A DNA stretch of 64,000 nucleotides. Source: Biomphalaria glabrata (taxonomy: Eukaryota > Mollusca > Gastropoda > Planorbidae). Position numbers and translations under genes: made by a program. The notes beneath the pieces were generated by a model, which saw only the letters and a program-made list of their open reading frames with translations, was not told the DNA's origin and searched no databases. Positions 1-10,724 of the stretch are shown here, piece after piece (positions within the stretch are counted from its first letter, which is position 1; the number at the start of each line of letters is the position of its first letter). The stretch is from the NCBI RefSeq assembly GCF_947242115.1, contig NC_074716.1, forward strand, positions 3,450,001 through 3,514,000, written 5' to 3'.

Positions 1-1683
1 TCTTTTGGCCGTATGGATCTAGTTGCTTAGGAGCTAACCTGGACAAGACATTTCTGTGTGACAGATTGCAGTTTAAGGTGTTGACATGCCTGTCTACTTA
101 ATTTTATAGACAACTTGTGATGAATTTGTGTGATAGATTGCAATTTTCTAAAAGTGTTTTTCATGCCTCATCAACTTCATTTTATTTATTTTTTCTCCCT
201 ATGGTCTCTCTCTCTCTCTCTCTCTCTTGTCTCTCATTGTGTTCTTACATAATAATCATACGTATTGCCCATGTGTGCAAATATGGTATTACATTTAAAT
301 TTATTTTAAGCATCTTCATCTCATCGAACTCATGATTGGTCTTTGTTTTTATGAATATTTATACATTAATCTACACAGAATAAAAAGTAAGCCTGGTCGA
401 TACTATTACAAAATAGGTAATACATTTTGTAATACATCACAGGAATCGTTAAAAAAAAAATATTTAAAAGTTTACAAAACTTTTATCTGCTCACTGTCTG
501 TCTGTTACAAATCTTTTACACGTCATTTCTCCCACTTCCCATTCTCGTATCAAGTTGAAACATTTTACAGTTATTTATTGTCAAAGACAATATAAGAATT
601 TTTTTTAATTAACCGATTAGATAAATAGTGGTAATTATTTATTTTTTTAATATAGAAAAAGGGGAGATAAATCTCAAGTTTTTATAGACATTACAGCAGT
701 TCTTTGGTTCTTTCCCTCATATAAGCTTTGTTTTGTTTTTTTCTTTTCTAAGTATTTTAAAAATATATTTTGCTTGTTTGTTTTTGTTTGTTTGTAGCTT
801 ATGAAGGCCGTTGGCCCAAACATCCTTTGTTTTTTGCTTTGGTCCAGTAGGGTTTCCCCTACACCTCAAGTATTAAATAGTGAACCTAACAGCCTAATAG
901 CATATAGTGTGATAATAAATGTACATGTAAAGGCTTATTCCCTGGTGTACACTCATTTCCTTCATTGGTAGCATTGGGTAGAAATAAAATGTTTATATTT
1001 CCAATGATTTAGTGATACTTATTGTACGATATGTATTTAGTTTTCTAAAACTTAAGGGTAGTAGTAATCTTATTATTTTTGGTATCAATATTATCTTATA
1101 GAGTACAGACTTTCCTTCGAAACAGAAGATCATTTTCTTTCTCTGAAAACTATTATTTATTAGTGCAAAATGTATTTTGTAGTTTATAATTCTTCACAGT
1201 CTTCTTCAAATTCTATCTTTTACTATATTTTACTATATTTTTATTTTAAAATTTTAAGCTTCCTTAAAAAAATATTGTTTATGTACTATATTATATAAGA
1301 ATATATAAGTATTAGTATTGCATATACAATTGATTATGTTGAATTGTTTGTTATTTGTGGAAGTGTGCTTTTTTTTTAATGGGCACCGAATCTAATTAAC
1401 AATAATAATTGTGATAATATGGTTTAGAGTTTTAGAATAAAAATTTTGTAGGACAATCGAAAATCTATGTATTGCTTGAATTATAAGTTTGTCGAAGATT
1501 AATAAAGAAGAAGAAAAAAAGAAGTTTCTTCAGTGTGTTTTCAAGTTTTATATACTGTTAAGATTCTCTTTCTCTCTCTGCTAATCAGGCCTGCTCATAA
1601 ACAACACATCAAGAACTTGACAACAAGAGCTCCAAATAATCTGGTACTTTAATAATGAGTAAATAAAACAGCCCACATGACAC
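1..1683. other. AT-rich non-coding stretch
   Basis: No credible exon was seen on either strand. Open frames here are short and low in complexity. There is a CT microsatellite at about 206-226 and several long T or A runs. It could be the 3' untranslated or intergenic flank of a gene lying left of the window, but nothing in it proves that. Confidence 0.5.
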
Positions 1684-1869
1684 AATGGACCTCATTCACC
1701 AATCGTAAACAAACAAAATTTAGTCACGTGATCTTATTGATACAACAACGAAAAAAAACTGTCACGTGACAACCATCATGAATTAAACATGAGATCGTAA
1801 ATTATATAGAAGAGATAGAGCAACACGTGCTAAATGTTGTTTGTTTACGATTGGTGAATGAGGTCCATT
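1684..1869. mobile_element. Foldback / MITE-like element
   Basis: A 31-base arm at 1684-1714 (starting AATGGACCTCATTCACCAAT) is repeated exactly as its reverse complement at 1839-1869, with about 124 bases between. The interior holds three CACGTG cores (near 1725, 1763 and 1824). The flanks carry GACAC on both sides, but with a three-base offset on the right, so the target duplication is uncertain. There is no coding capacity, so this fits a non-autonomous DNA element. Superfamily not assigned. Confidence 0.7.
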
Positions 1870-2317
1870 GGCGACACAATCAACTACTACAAATATCACA
1901 CTGTACATCACCGAACTGCCGTACTAAACTCTACTGTCTCTTCCTGGACTCGCCCCAAAGGTCCACAAAGGCTTCTGATCACATGACCATAACACGGGTC
2001 ATATTCACGTGCAGATTTCATATCAGCACTGTCCCTTGTCCATCGATATAGCACGCCCTACAGCATTCCTGGCATGTGTCACATATGTCAGCTGATTGTA
2101 CACAGTTAACCCTATCGCGCCGCCAATAGGGTTTGCAACAATATATATCTCCGGCAAGTGGTTCTGTTTGAGTCGTTTTTAATATGGAAAAGAGAATATG
2201 CGTAATGTATTGAAAGAAGAATAAATATTACATCAACAATAAATCTTGGCACTAGAGAAACAGAAATCATCACAATCAACACTCCCTTTAGTCTCTACAC
2301 CGGAAACACAAAAAGCT
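1870..2317. other. Non-coding, nothing recognised
   Basis: No exon, RNA gene or repeat was recognised. A 74-residue open frame running out of the foldback element has no family resemblance and is not called. Confidence 0.4.
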
Positions 2318-2757
2318 AGTGTTTTTTTTTTTGATGTTTTTTTTTTTGATGTTTTTTTTTTTTGATGTTGTTTTTTTTTTTGATGTTTTTTTTTGATGTT
2401 TTTTTTTGATGTTGTTTTTTTTTGATGTTTTTTTTTATGTTGTTCTTTTTTTTATGTTTTTTTTTTATGTTGTTTTTTTTTATGTTGTTTTTTTGATGGT
2501 TTTTTTTTATGTTTTTTTTTTATGTTTTTTTTTATGTTGTTTTTTTTATTTTATTTTTTTATGTTGTTTTTTTTTTTGATGTTTTTTTTTGATGTTTTTT
2601 TTTAATGTTTTTTTTTGTTTTTTTTTTTGATGTTTTTTTTTATGTTTTTTTTTTTTTTTTGATGTTGTTTTTTTTTTATGTTTTTTTTTTTTTTTTTTTA
2701 TGTTTTTTTTTTATGTTTTTTTTTATGTTTTTTTTTTTTTTTGATGTTTTTTTTTTG
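2318..2757. repeat. T-tract minisatellite with GATG/ATG spacers
   Basis: About 440 bases consist almost only of runs of 7-20 T separated by GATG, ATG or ATGTTG. Strand composition is extremely skewed, with nearly no A or C apart from the spacers. Frames through it give only Phe/Met/Val/Leu runs and are not coding. Confidence 0.9.
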
Positions 2758-3039
2758 CCATATATGACATTTCTAGGCTTAAACTATCTGCGTCAGATTA
2801 ACTTGGTTGTAAAAGGTCACCATTGAACTGTTTATTTGTGGTTGCAAAATAATTGATGAATCAACTGATCAATGTGACTATGTCTTTTGAAAATTAAATT
2901 TGACTTTTTTCTTATTTAAAACAAATTCGATGAGCCAAAGGGGTTTTGATTTTAAAATCGCTTTCCACCTAAAAAAAATGTCATATAATTCCATGAGCGT
3001 AGTTAAAGGAAAAACTAGTTAACAAATTCCATTGACACG

Positions 3040-3545
3040 TATGAGGTCCATCTAAGAAGATGATTACGTCCTACGCGTCATGCATTTAGTCATGCATAGT
3101 AACCAATGACCTAAATTCTGCTAAGTCACTGGTTTTCCTGGCTAGCTCAAGCAACCCATTTCATGCTCTAATAGCACTAGGGAAGAAGGAGCTTTTGTAC
3201 AAATGTGCCTTTATCTTTATGTCTTTCTGATTATTTTATTCAATTTTGTTTTTGTATTTGAAGATTATGGTTCAGTGTTTTATGTAAGAATGTTTTTGTA
3301 AAATGTTTTACATGTTTCGGATGTTCCTTCAGAGTGGAAGATAGTATACTTCCTAGTCCAAAACCTCCCGCAGGACGATGGGGGATGGGAGCGGGCAGGG
3401 TTTGAACCCGGGAACCTCGATAAATCCAAACGACAGTCCAGCGCGCAAACCGCACGACTAGGCAGCCATCCATACTCGCATGTATAATCGCTACTTTACT
3501 TTTGAGTCTTCTATCCTGAACGCTTTCCATCTCCAGGACTGGCTG
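3040..3545 (-). mobile_element. LINE 3' end (family K), split by a SINE
   Basis: Read on the minus strand, this encodes the C-terminal part of a non-LTR reverse transcriptase protein: an LGW...QDRRLKSKVAI segment near 3545-3490, then KTLNHNLQIQKQN near 3285-3240, then YKSSFFPSAIRA near 3200. The last motif (SFFP.TIR.WN.LP) is typical of LINE C-termini of the CR1/Jockey kind. The gap in the middle is exactly where a SINE (3299-3475) sits. The copy is truncated and decayed. Related copies lie at 4287-4570, 10373-10609 and 22880-23075. Confidence 0.75.
3299..3475 (-). mobile_element. tRNA-derived SINE (family A)
   Basis: The minus strand carries a tRNA-like head with a B box (GGGTTCAAACCC) about 50 bases after an A-box-like GGCTGCCTAGTCGTGCGG, then a conserved body rich in CCCGCTCCCATCC and a tail with CATCCGAAACATG. 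The same 170-base unit recurs at 20755-20930, 22672-22845, 39223-39377 and 39633-39785. It lies inside a LINE copy on the same strand. Confidence 0.8.
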
Positions 3546-3603
3546 CCAACCAAGGCTGTGGAGCCTAGTCCGCCCCTATACCGCTAATATAATTTCTTAC
3601 AAC

Positions 3604-3605
<2 letters not shown>

Positions 3606-3647
<42 letters not shown>

Positions 3648-3700
3648 TTAATTAATTAATTAATATAATTTGGCCTATATACATATATATATATATATAT
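3606..3700. repeat. AT dinucleotide and TTAA microsatellite
   Basis: Two (AT)n tracts flank a short (TTAA)n tract. Just to the right, about 3702-3745 on the minus strand matches the 3' end of the LINE at 41985-42345 (shared ACTCGAAGAC and AGTATTTC-like blocks), so a short LINE tail probably adjoins it. Confidence 0.8.
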
Positions 3701-4286
3701 AAGGCTTGTCTTCGAGTCCGAAGATTAATGAGGAGTGCAGTATACTTCAAACGCTTTAGATGGTATATACTACAATGAACTTTTTAAAAAAACTAAATCT
3801 ACTTTATTCTCACTATTGGATAATTTAAATTTAAAAAAGCGATATCTTCCTGTCGGAAGATTCAGCAGAAGGGAAGTGTTTCACGTGGCTAGGCGCGAAA
3901 TATGAGAAGGACTAAATCTCGCGCTGCACTGTATTGCATTGGATGACGTCACATCTCTTGATCATGGCCTCTACAACTAGATCGACGTCTTAAACTCTGT
4001 AGTCTTCAATTTACAGTTCTGTAACAGTTTCTAGATTTTAAACTGGGTAGGCTACCTGATTTAGATCGAGATCTATTCACTTACTCAGTAGTTAGATTTT
4101 CTTCTTCTTCGTAATTGTCATAAGAGTCTAAGACTCAAGGAACTAGAGTCTAGATCTAAATATACCTATCATCAATCATCCCTATTTATGAGTATGACTA
4201 GTAAAAACTTTAAAAAACTATCATCATAAGTATGACTATGACATAGGCTATGATCTATGGAAGTAAAATCCCTAAATTTAGAAAGC

Positions 4287-4570
4287 CTTCAGGATAGAAG
4301 ACTTAAAAGTAAAGTAGCGATACTCAGAAAGACACAAAGATAAAGGCACATTCCTCGTTCCATATGCTAGGACACATTTGTACAAATACTCCTTCTTCCC
4401 TAGTGCTATTAGAGCATGGAATGAATTGGAATGGGTTGCCTGAGCCAGGTAGTAAAACCAATGACTTGGCAGAATTTAAGTCACTGGTTAACATGCATGA
4501 CTAGATCGACTTAAGAACACGCGTAGGGCGTAATCATCTGAACTAACGTCTGTATTTTATAAGATAAGAA
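4287..4570 (+). mobile_element. LINE 3' end fragment (family K)
   Basis: The plus strand encodes, with frame breaks, QDRRLKSKVAIL, then RKTQR, then YKYSFFPSAIRAWN-like residues, followed by a stop region and a tail of TAAGATAAGA repeats. Protein part, 3' untranslated part and tail are in the same order as in the copy at 10373-10609. Only the last part of the element is present, as expected of a 5'-truncated LINE. Confidence 0.75.
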
Positions 4571-4845
4571 ATTTCTGTCTGGGAAAGAGCCAAGCAGATC
4601 CCTATTACCGATAGCTCGTATCCCAAGGTTCTCAGATTAAAATCGTGGTCAAAGGGAAAATCCCCAAAATTCCTTCTCTGTACCACACACTTAATTTGCA
4701 GGGTATGGGGGAAGGATATTTTTTAACCCGGGCCCACGGGTAACTTTCTACACTACACTAGGTATTTTTTTGCTTACCTGTTGCCTGGCTCAATCGTCTC
4801 TTCTGACGACCGTTTCCACCCGAACGCCACGAGGAGGCTAAGAAG
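4571..4845. other. Non-coding, possible old repeat
   Basis: Moderately GC-rich sequence without an open frame. It ends at the target duplication of the next element. No family recognised. Confidence 0.3.
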
Positions 4846-5353
4846 CAGAGGCGGACTGGCTATATGGGCATTCGGGCAAATGCCCGGTGGGCCGGTGCCC
4901 AAATGGGCCGGTAGGACGACCTAAGGGGTCTCATGAGAGCTACTATGGCACGTATTAAATTGTTTAAGGTTTTATGGTATTCTCTAATAAAAGTGGCCCT
5001 CGGAGCGTCATGATTAAAACAAAATCGTTTACAGACTCTACATTTTAGGTCCTAAAATACTAATTTAACACATTTTAGGAAATATTGTAATAGCCTACAT
5101 CCGTAGACAGTGCTACGTAGGCTTCATCCTTTTAGGGCCTACACACTTAGCGATGAAAAAGCAACATAAGGCCTATATTTCTTATAAAGCTATAGATCTA
5201 GAGCTTGCATACAGTTATCCTTACATTATTAAACTTAACATTGATTTTAAGGAAAGGTAGGCCTATAATCGGAGGCCCATCGTATGATATACAATTTATG
5301 GGCCGGCGTGTATAGAAATGCGTGGGCCGATTTTGACACCCAGTCCGCCCCTG
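4846..5353. mobile_element. hAT-type non-autonomous element (508 bp)
   Basis: The ends are inverted: CAGAGGCGGACTGG at the left and CCAGTCCGCCCCTG at the right. The element is flanked by an exact 8-bp duplication CTAAGAAG (4838-4845 and 5354-5361). CAG ends plus an 8-bp duplication are the marks of the hAT superfamily. No transposase frame is present. Subterminal GGGCCGG motifs occur at both ends. Confidence 0.85.
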
Positions 5354-5414
5354 CTAAGAAGCATTGCCTGGGTTGATTGTTTTATAAATGTCTAGGTCTC
5401 ACTTTCGGACGTTA

Positions 5415-5580
5415 CTCCAGAAATAATGATGAGTTTTATTGCCTCTTACCCCAAACCTCCTGCTGGAAAAGGGGTGAGGGGGGGGGGAGTTGACAGCGAG
5501 AAGGATTCGAACTCGGGTCTGTTGTGACGACTGTCCAAAGCGCATACTTGATGCCACACGACCAGCCAGCCGTCCATAGA
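5415..5580 (-). mobile_element. SINE-like fragment, third type
   Basis: The minus strand has a tRNA-like head ending in a B box (GAGTTCGAATCC near 5500) preceded by a TGGCTGGTCGTGTGGCAT-like A-box region. The body after it is short and contains a G run. It resembles family A in layout but not in its body. Confidence 0.55.
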
Positions 5581-6078
5581 AAAAAATCTTAGATTCTAGA
5601 TTTACCCTTAGAGTTAGGATCTAGACAATTTTTAGATGTATGATCTGAACTTTGAATAAGTGAAGTAGACCTAGATCTAGAACTAGTATAGAATAGCACA
5701 TGCCTTATCTTTCACAATAAAAAAAACTTCTAGAAAGGGGGAGATCATCAAGAACATTTTTAAAAAAAACTAAATCTGTGCGCCGTTCAACAGATTATAT
5801 AAAAGTGACGCATAGAAACCTTGACTGTACGATGAGCGACCAGTTTTTTGAAGGCGGTCCGTTAACTTATTTCATAGATGCTTACTTCAGATTTCAACAC
5901 ACAGATCAACAATCGATTTAAATCAGACAACTCACACATACTTTTACACTGAAAGGGGAATTAATCCCCCACATACTGTAATAACTCTGCTTGCAGCTCA
6001 ACATAGCAAGATCTCATACATTCCAACATTAGGGACATTAAAGAAATATTTAACCATTACATTACTACGCAGCGAGGA
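5581..6078. other. Non-coding, nothing recognised
   Basis: AT-rich, with scattered TCTAGA/AGATCT words around 5590-5690. No exon or clear repeat boundary seen. Confidence 0.35.
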
Positions 6079-6129
6079 TTAAGATAGGTTATATGTTAAG
6101 GAAAATACCCAGGCAAATGGAGACTCTAG

Positions 6130-6620
6130 GCTATAGCTTATGTTGTTTATAGTTGAATCCTTGTTGATGTCCAAGGGCTGAGCCGAAGGCTCTTCGAGCC
6201 CTAAGTTTGAAAAAAAAAACCCTGTTTGGACGCCAAACAGTAAAAAAAAAAAAAAACCTGTGAGAACACAGTTCTGTTTGAGAGAGACCCGAGTCAATGC
6301 CTATGTAAAACATTGCTGTTTCCAATGCCTTTGGCCCCCTACGCATGCTTGGCTGCACATGGCCGAAGGCCGAGGACACCGGGAGCCTCCGCCATTTTCC
6401 TTCATTATACCAAGCTAACTGTGCGGGACCCGCCATTTATGTAACGGTCCCTTTGAGGAACAGCGCATGGATGTGTGACAGGTTTGTGGGGACTTTTTTA
6501 CAACCCCGCCCGTGCAAGAGGTGGACTCTCGTCTACCCGTGGGCCATTCATTTAGCGTAGTTACCCCCTCAAGTAGCCGTTTCCACCCAGGTGCCACGAT
6601 GAGGCAGAACAGCGTACCCG
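6130..6620. other. GC-richer block, probable dispersed repeat
   Basis: Base composition rises sharply against the flanks. Short frames of 60-100 residues exist on both strands in this block but overlap one another, show no motif and start and stop without splice logic. I suspect an old dispersed element, but its ends were not found. Confidence 0.35.
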
Positions 6621-6699
6621 GGTATAGTTAAATCCAGCACTGCATATAGTCGTAAATAAATTTTACTCGCTCTTCGTTCTCCACAATAATGCAGAAAGC

Positions 6700-6855
6700 C
6701 AGTGGCGTAGCTTGGGGGGGGGGGAGAATTTGATACCCCCCGGGCCCCACTTGAGGGGGCCCCCAACTGAGTGTTTTTTACATTAAAAATTAAATATTAC
6801 GCAAAATGCAGGGGCCTCCACAAAGGTCAAGCCCCCCCCCCTAGCTACGCCCCTG
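6700..6855. mobile_element. hAT-type MITE (156 bp)
   Basis: The inverted ends CAGTGGCGTAGCT and AGCTACGCCCCTG are flanked by an exact 8-bp duplication CAGAAAGC (6692-6699 and 6856-6863). The interior is G- and C-run rich and palindromic around CCCCGGGCCCC. No coding capacity. Confidence 0.85.
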
Positions 6856-6975
6856 CAGAAAGCAAAGTACTTTAGGTACAACGAGCGTCTAGCAAGTCCA
6901 ACCTCGCTTATGTTAAGTGGAATGACATCAGTTATTTTGAATCAATACTTTAATTTATTTTTAATCAATCTAGAT

Positions 6976-7163
6976 CAGTGTTTCCCAAACTTCGCAAATT
7001 CTGAGTATTTAACGGAACACATTGCTTATGTTTTTAAGTGAGATCGATTTAGAGAGACGTCGTGGCCTACCAGGTTAATTTAATTATCTCAGTAGCTCGT
7101 GGAACATCTATTCAGGCCTCTCGGAAAACTAGGGCTACGCGGAACACAGTTTGGGAAACACTG
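6976..7163. mobile_element. hAT-type MITE (188 bp)
   Basis: The inverted ends CAGTGTTTCCCAAACT and AGTTTGGGAAACACTG lie between exact copies of ATCTAGAT (6968-6975 and 7164-7171). The target duplication itself is one of the TCTAGA words common in this DNA. Non-autonomous; no frame. Confidence 0.85.
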
Positions 7164-7171
7164 ATCTAGAT

Positions 7172-8297
7172 AATACATTTGTGCGATTGGAATATATTTC
7201 TAATAAATGTTTTTGTAAAGAGCAACTTTCATGTTCATAGCATGCTCAGTGCGCTATGACACCAGTGTGTGTGTGTGTGTACATGCGTGAGCGCTTATCA
7301 TTAAAAATAAGTATGTCTTATTTGTATTCATAAAAGGTGATTTCTAATTAAGTAGAGATATTAATATACATTTTTAAAAACTAGGAAGTTATTACATTTT
7401 TTAAAACTTGTTAACACGAAATGCGTTACAGCATCCTCTCACCAAATATCTATGACAAGGACAATATACAAAATTCCATTAAAATAATGAGGTTAGATAG
7501 TAGGCCTACTAGAGAAATTCTATTCTTTTTTTTCATTGACTATGGTGTAATAATAAATCTAATTGTACATGCAAAGACATTGAATGTTAAACCAACTTGT
7601 AAAAAGACCACAAAAAAGAATGACCGGACTTTGTTACAAGACTCTTTTCCAATAGGAGGACCGCGGTTGTCTCCCTGTGGTGGATCTCTGCGTATGAAGT
7701 TTATTTTGTGTAAAAGTGTTGATTATAATTTTAATAGTTCTGTACAACTGTTTATTCCTAGACTCTAGATCTAGATCTTAATATAGATCTAGATCTAAAT
7801 CTAGTCTTTAATTTTGATCTAGATTGAATTGTATTTTTTTTTTTGGTGTATTTTTCGTAGCCAGCTTTTGAAAATTAAATTATAAAGCTGAGAACGCATT
7901 GCAAGCATGAAAACAAAAAACAATAATTAAATTAGGAAATTGTGAATATCTGAATTTCAGAAAAGAGTTTCTTTGTTGACATAACCTAAACAACCTAACC
8001 TACATAACAATTGATTAGCTCTCTAAATAAAATTTATGGTTTCAACTTTCAACGTTATAGTCTATTTCACAAAATTCACAAACAACCAACGCGTGTGCTT
8101 TTTTTTTAATTACATGTATTGTTTGGACAACCTTTTTTCTTGAATTTCAAGCTAATGTTGGCCAATGATTGTTGGGAGACTGGCAGCATCTGTCTGACAA
8201 AATGATTGACGAAAACGAGGTTGCCGTTATATTGGAAAATTACAAAAGGATCTTAAGAATTCAAAGGTATACCCTAAGTCATGAGTAAATCATGTTA
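7172..8297. other. Non-coding with TCTAGA-rich tract
   Basis: Contains a GT microsatellite near 7265-7280 and a dense run of AGATCT/TCTAGA words at about 7757-7830. The 115-residue frame at 7421-7768 has no recognisable domain and AT-driven composition; it is not called. Confidence 0.4.
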
Positions 8298-8976
8298 GCT
8301 AAAGCCAGACCTGCCTACCGTTACGCAAAATGCGTATTCGTTACGCAAAATCTCCCAAAAATGACCGTCAGTACGCAAATACGCATTGAACCCGTCGCGT
8401 TACGCTTTTCGTATCCTTTTTTCCCCCCTCTCTTGACTAGCTTACGAGCGGTCACGGAGGTCACGCTAAGCCGTTTTGTTGGCCGGGGGGGGGGACAGAA
8501 AAGGTGGGGGAACACATTGTGTCCAGATCTATACGTTGATTGGTTCTTAAAAGCAATTAGATTTAGTCTAGAAATGAAGAACGCGAGAGTGAGGGAGTGG
8601 CGGGTTGGTACCGTCAGTTAGCTGATACACCAACGTGACTTTTTTTTTGTAAGTTCATTAGTAGAAATTAATTACGTTGAATCCCTGATTCCCGTATTTA
8701 TTTGTATAGAAAAAAATATCGAAGTGCTATCGATTCAAAACACATTGAGTGACATTGTAGATATCTAGTCTAGATCTGGATTCTAGATCTAGAAAGCTTG
8801 TTATACAGGAATAGATCTAGCTAGTCATTACGTTAGTCATGATTCTCTACATTACTCAACAATCTAGATCCAATTTAGTTGTAGTATGATTTAGATTGAT
8901 TAGATCTAGATCGATAACATCTACTACCATCTAGTCTGGATCTAGACTAGATTCTTAGTCTTAGTATAGAATAGAT

Positions 8977-9465
8977 CAGTGATGCCCAACCCAATTCGAT
9001 CTGCGGGCCATTTTAATTTCCAACTCTAGTGTCGCGGGCCACATGATAGAAAAGATACAAAAAAGTAATGAAATTGACTTTTATTTGAGATCCGAGGACC
9101 TAGTAGGCCTACTTACACTGAATTATTGGGATATATTTGAATTTTCTTTGTACGCTTCAGAAAATCGCGTTAAGTTCTGTTTATGTTTTGTTGTTATTGG
9201 TCTTTAATACAGCCACACTTTATAAAAACAAACATGTCGGCTAGCATGGTATGATGTTCTACAGAAAGGTACGTTCACTTTTCCTAGTAGATTCTATATT
9301 CTGAGTCCTATTTCATGAACACACTAATGTAAAATACAGTTTCAACATTTTTTTTTAGGGTGGGAAGGGGGGATTTTCTATATTTTGTGCCGACATTTCG
9401 GCGGGCCGGAAGGAAGCACGTCACGGGCCGGATCTGGCCCGCGGGCCGTATTTTGGGCATCACTG
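8977..9465. mobile_element. hAT-type element E, nested copy
   Basis: The inverted ends CAGTGATGCCCAA and TTGGGCATCACTG sit between exact copies of GAATAGAT (8969-8976 and 9466-9473). The uninterrupted sequence is preserved in the second copy of the host element near 45948-45962, which gives a clean empty site. A related copy is at 33093-33804. Subterminal GCGGGCC motifs occur at both ends. Confidence 0.9.
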
Positions 9466-9715
9466 GAATAGATCAAGGATGAAGGTAGGCTTACGAAAGT
9501 TTGGAGTAGACCTACGTTTGTAGCGGATCCACGCGTGACCTCCGTGACCCCTATGTCGAAGGCGCCGATCCACGGCATCGGTAACACTCTCGAGCCCAGA
9601 TCTAGGTCTGGCGTAGATTATATTCATTATATAGACATAGATCTAGTCCTGATATCATCTCTATTGTCGTATTGATCTAGGTTTAGATTGTAGATCTAAT
9701 CATGACATCTAGATC

Positions 9716-9723
<8 letters not shown>

Positions 9724-9783
<60 letters not shown>
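9724..9783. repeat. (AT)n microsatellite
   Basis: About 60 bases of pure alternating AT inside hAT element D copy 1; the sister copy has only about 14 bases here. The Tyr/Ile open frames crossing it are artefacts. Confidence 0.95.
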
Positions 9784-9786
<3 letters not shown>

Positions 9787-9894
9787 CAAAGTAGTGGATC
9801 TCGTAAGTGTTACGCATTCTGGTTCCAAAATACGCATTTTGACCATCAGCGTTACGCATTTGGATTTTTTTTGGTAGGCAGGTCTGGCTAAAGC

Positions 9895-10372
9895 TAACGC
9901 GGCGTTCCAGTACCACCTCATCGTGGTCGCCGCGTGAACACTCCGCTCTTTGGGAGTGGCCAAGGGTACTGGTTGCTTGCCGCTGATGAATGAGCAGCCG
10001 GCAAGTGTAAAAGAAACTCAAAGGGGTTATGTCCAGCCCCCCCCCCCCCCCTGGGCCCCGGGGCAACGGTGAGTAAGAGACCTAACGGGATCTCCAAAAA
10101 GCGGATAGCGCTGGACACCAACTCGAGGGTTGGTCGGGTTCTCCTGGGACTCGACTGATTCGCGGGTCTCTCTTTGGGCGAAGACTGGACTGACTGGCGC
10201 GGCCTTAGCGGGCTGCGTCGGGCGGACCGGTCGGCGTCCACGAGCTAGGCTCTAACTAGCCCGTTCCCTGGCGCGCTAGTGGAGGAATCCGCCGCGACCA
10301 ATGGCGACTCTGACACTGGGAATATCGAGAAACGCGTGCCACCCCACTCCTGCCTTGCAGGAAACTTATATG
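9895..10372. other. GC-rich block upstream of LINE fragment
   Basis: Clearly GC-richer than anything else in the first 11 kb, with a C run at about 10040-10051. A frame on the plus strand (from 10279) runs into the LINE protein at 10373 onward, but no reverse transcriptase motif is seen before that. It may be part of the same LINE insertion or a separate repeat; no family recognised. Confidence 0.35.
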
Positions 10373-10609
10373 CTCAGGCTAAAGCTAAAGGCACATTCCT
10401 CGTCCCATATGCTAGGACAAATTTGTACAAATACTCCTTCTTCCCTAGTGCTATTAGAACATGGAATGGGTTGCCTGAGCCAGGAAAACCAATGACTTGG
10501 CTGAATTTAATTCATTGGTTAATAATAATATGCATGACTAAATGAATGACGCGTAGGACGTAATCATCTTCTTTTTTGAAGTAACGTCTGTATTATATAA
10601 GATAAGATT
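10373..10609 (+). mobile_element. LINE 3' end (family K), best preserved copy
   Basis: An open frame encodes YARTNLYKYSFFPSAIRTWN near 10410-10470, a typical C-terminal segment of LINE reverse transcriptase proteins, followed by the 3' untranslated block GACGCGTAGGACGTAATCAT and a TAAGATAAGA tail. It is 5'-truncated. The same 3' block is seen at 4520-4570 and, reversed, at 3040-3080, 22880-22925 and about 35665-35735. Confidence 0.8.
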
Positions 10610-10724
10610 AATTTAAAAATTTGTCTATGAATTATATCTTAAGAGGTGATGTAAAGCAATTCAAAGAATTTTTTTTGTTAAACATTAATATGCCATGTGA
10701 ATAAAAAAAAAATAATAGTAATAT

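Larger units (their letters stand above)
8306..9886. mobile_element. hAT-type element D, copy 1 (with nested element)
   Basis: The inverted ends CAGACCTGCCTACC and GGTAGGCAGGTCTG are bounded by an exact 8-bp duplication GCTAAAGC (8298-8305 and 9887-9894). Both subterminal regions carry many TACGCA/TGCGTA words. It matches 45272-46277 almost throughout, except that copy 1 holds a 489-bp insertion at 8977-9465 and a longer (AT)n tract at 9724-9783. No transposase frame, so mobilised by another element if at all. Confidence 0.9.

Noticed and set aside
2605-2826. Open frame of 73 codons rich in Phe, Met and Val
   Set aside because: It is the T-tract minisatellite read as codons; no complexity outside the repeat.
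6131-6436. 101-residue minus-strand frame in a GC-richer block
   Set aside because: Overlaps equally good frames on the other strand, has no motif and lies in a likely repeat.
9683-10066. Minus-strand frames with long Tyr/Ile runs
   Set aside because: They read through an (AT)n microsatellite in a hAT element and have no domain.
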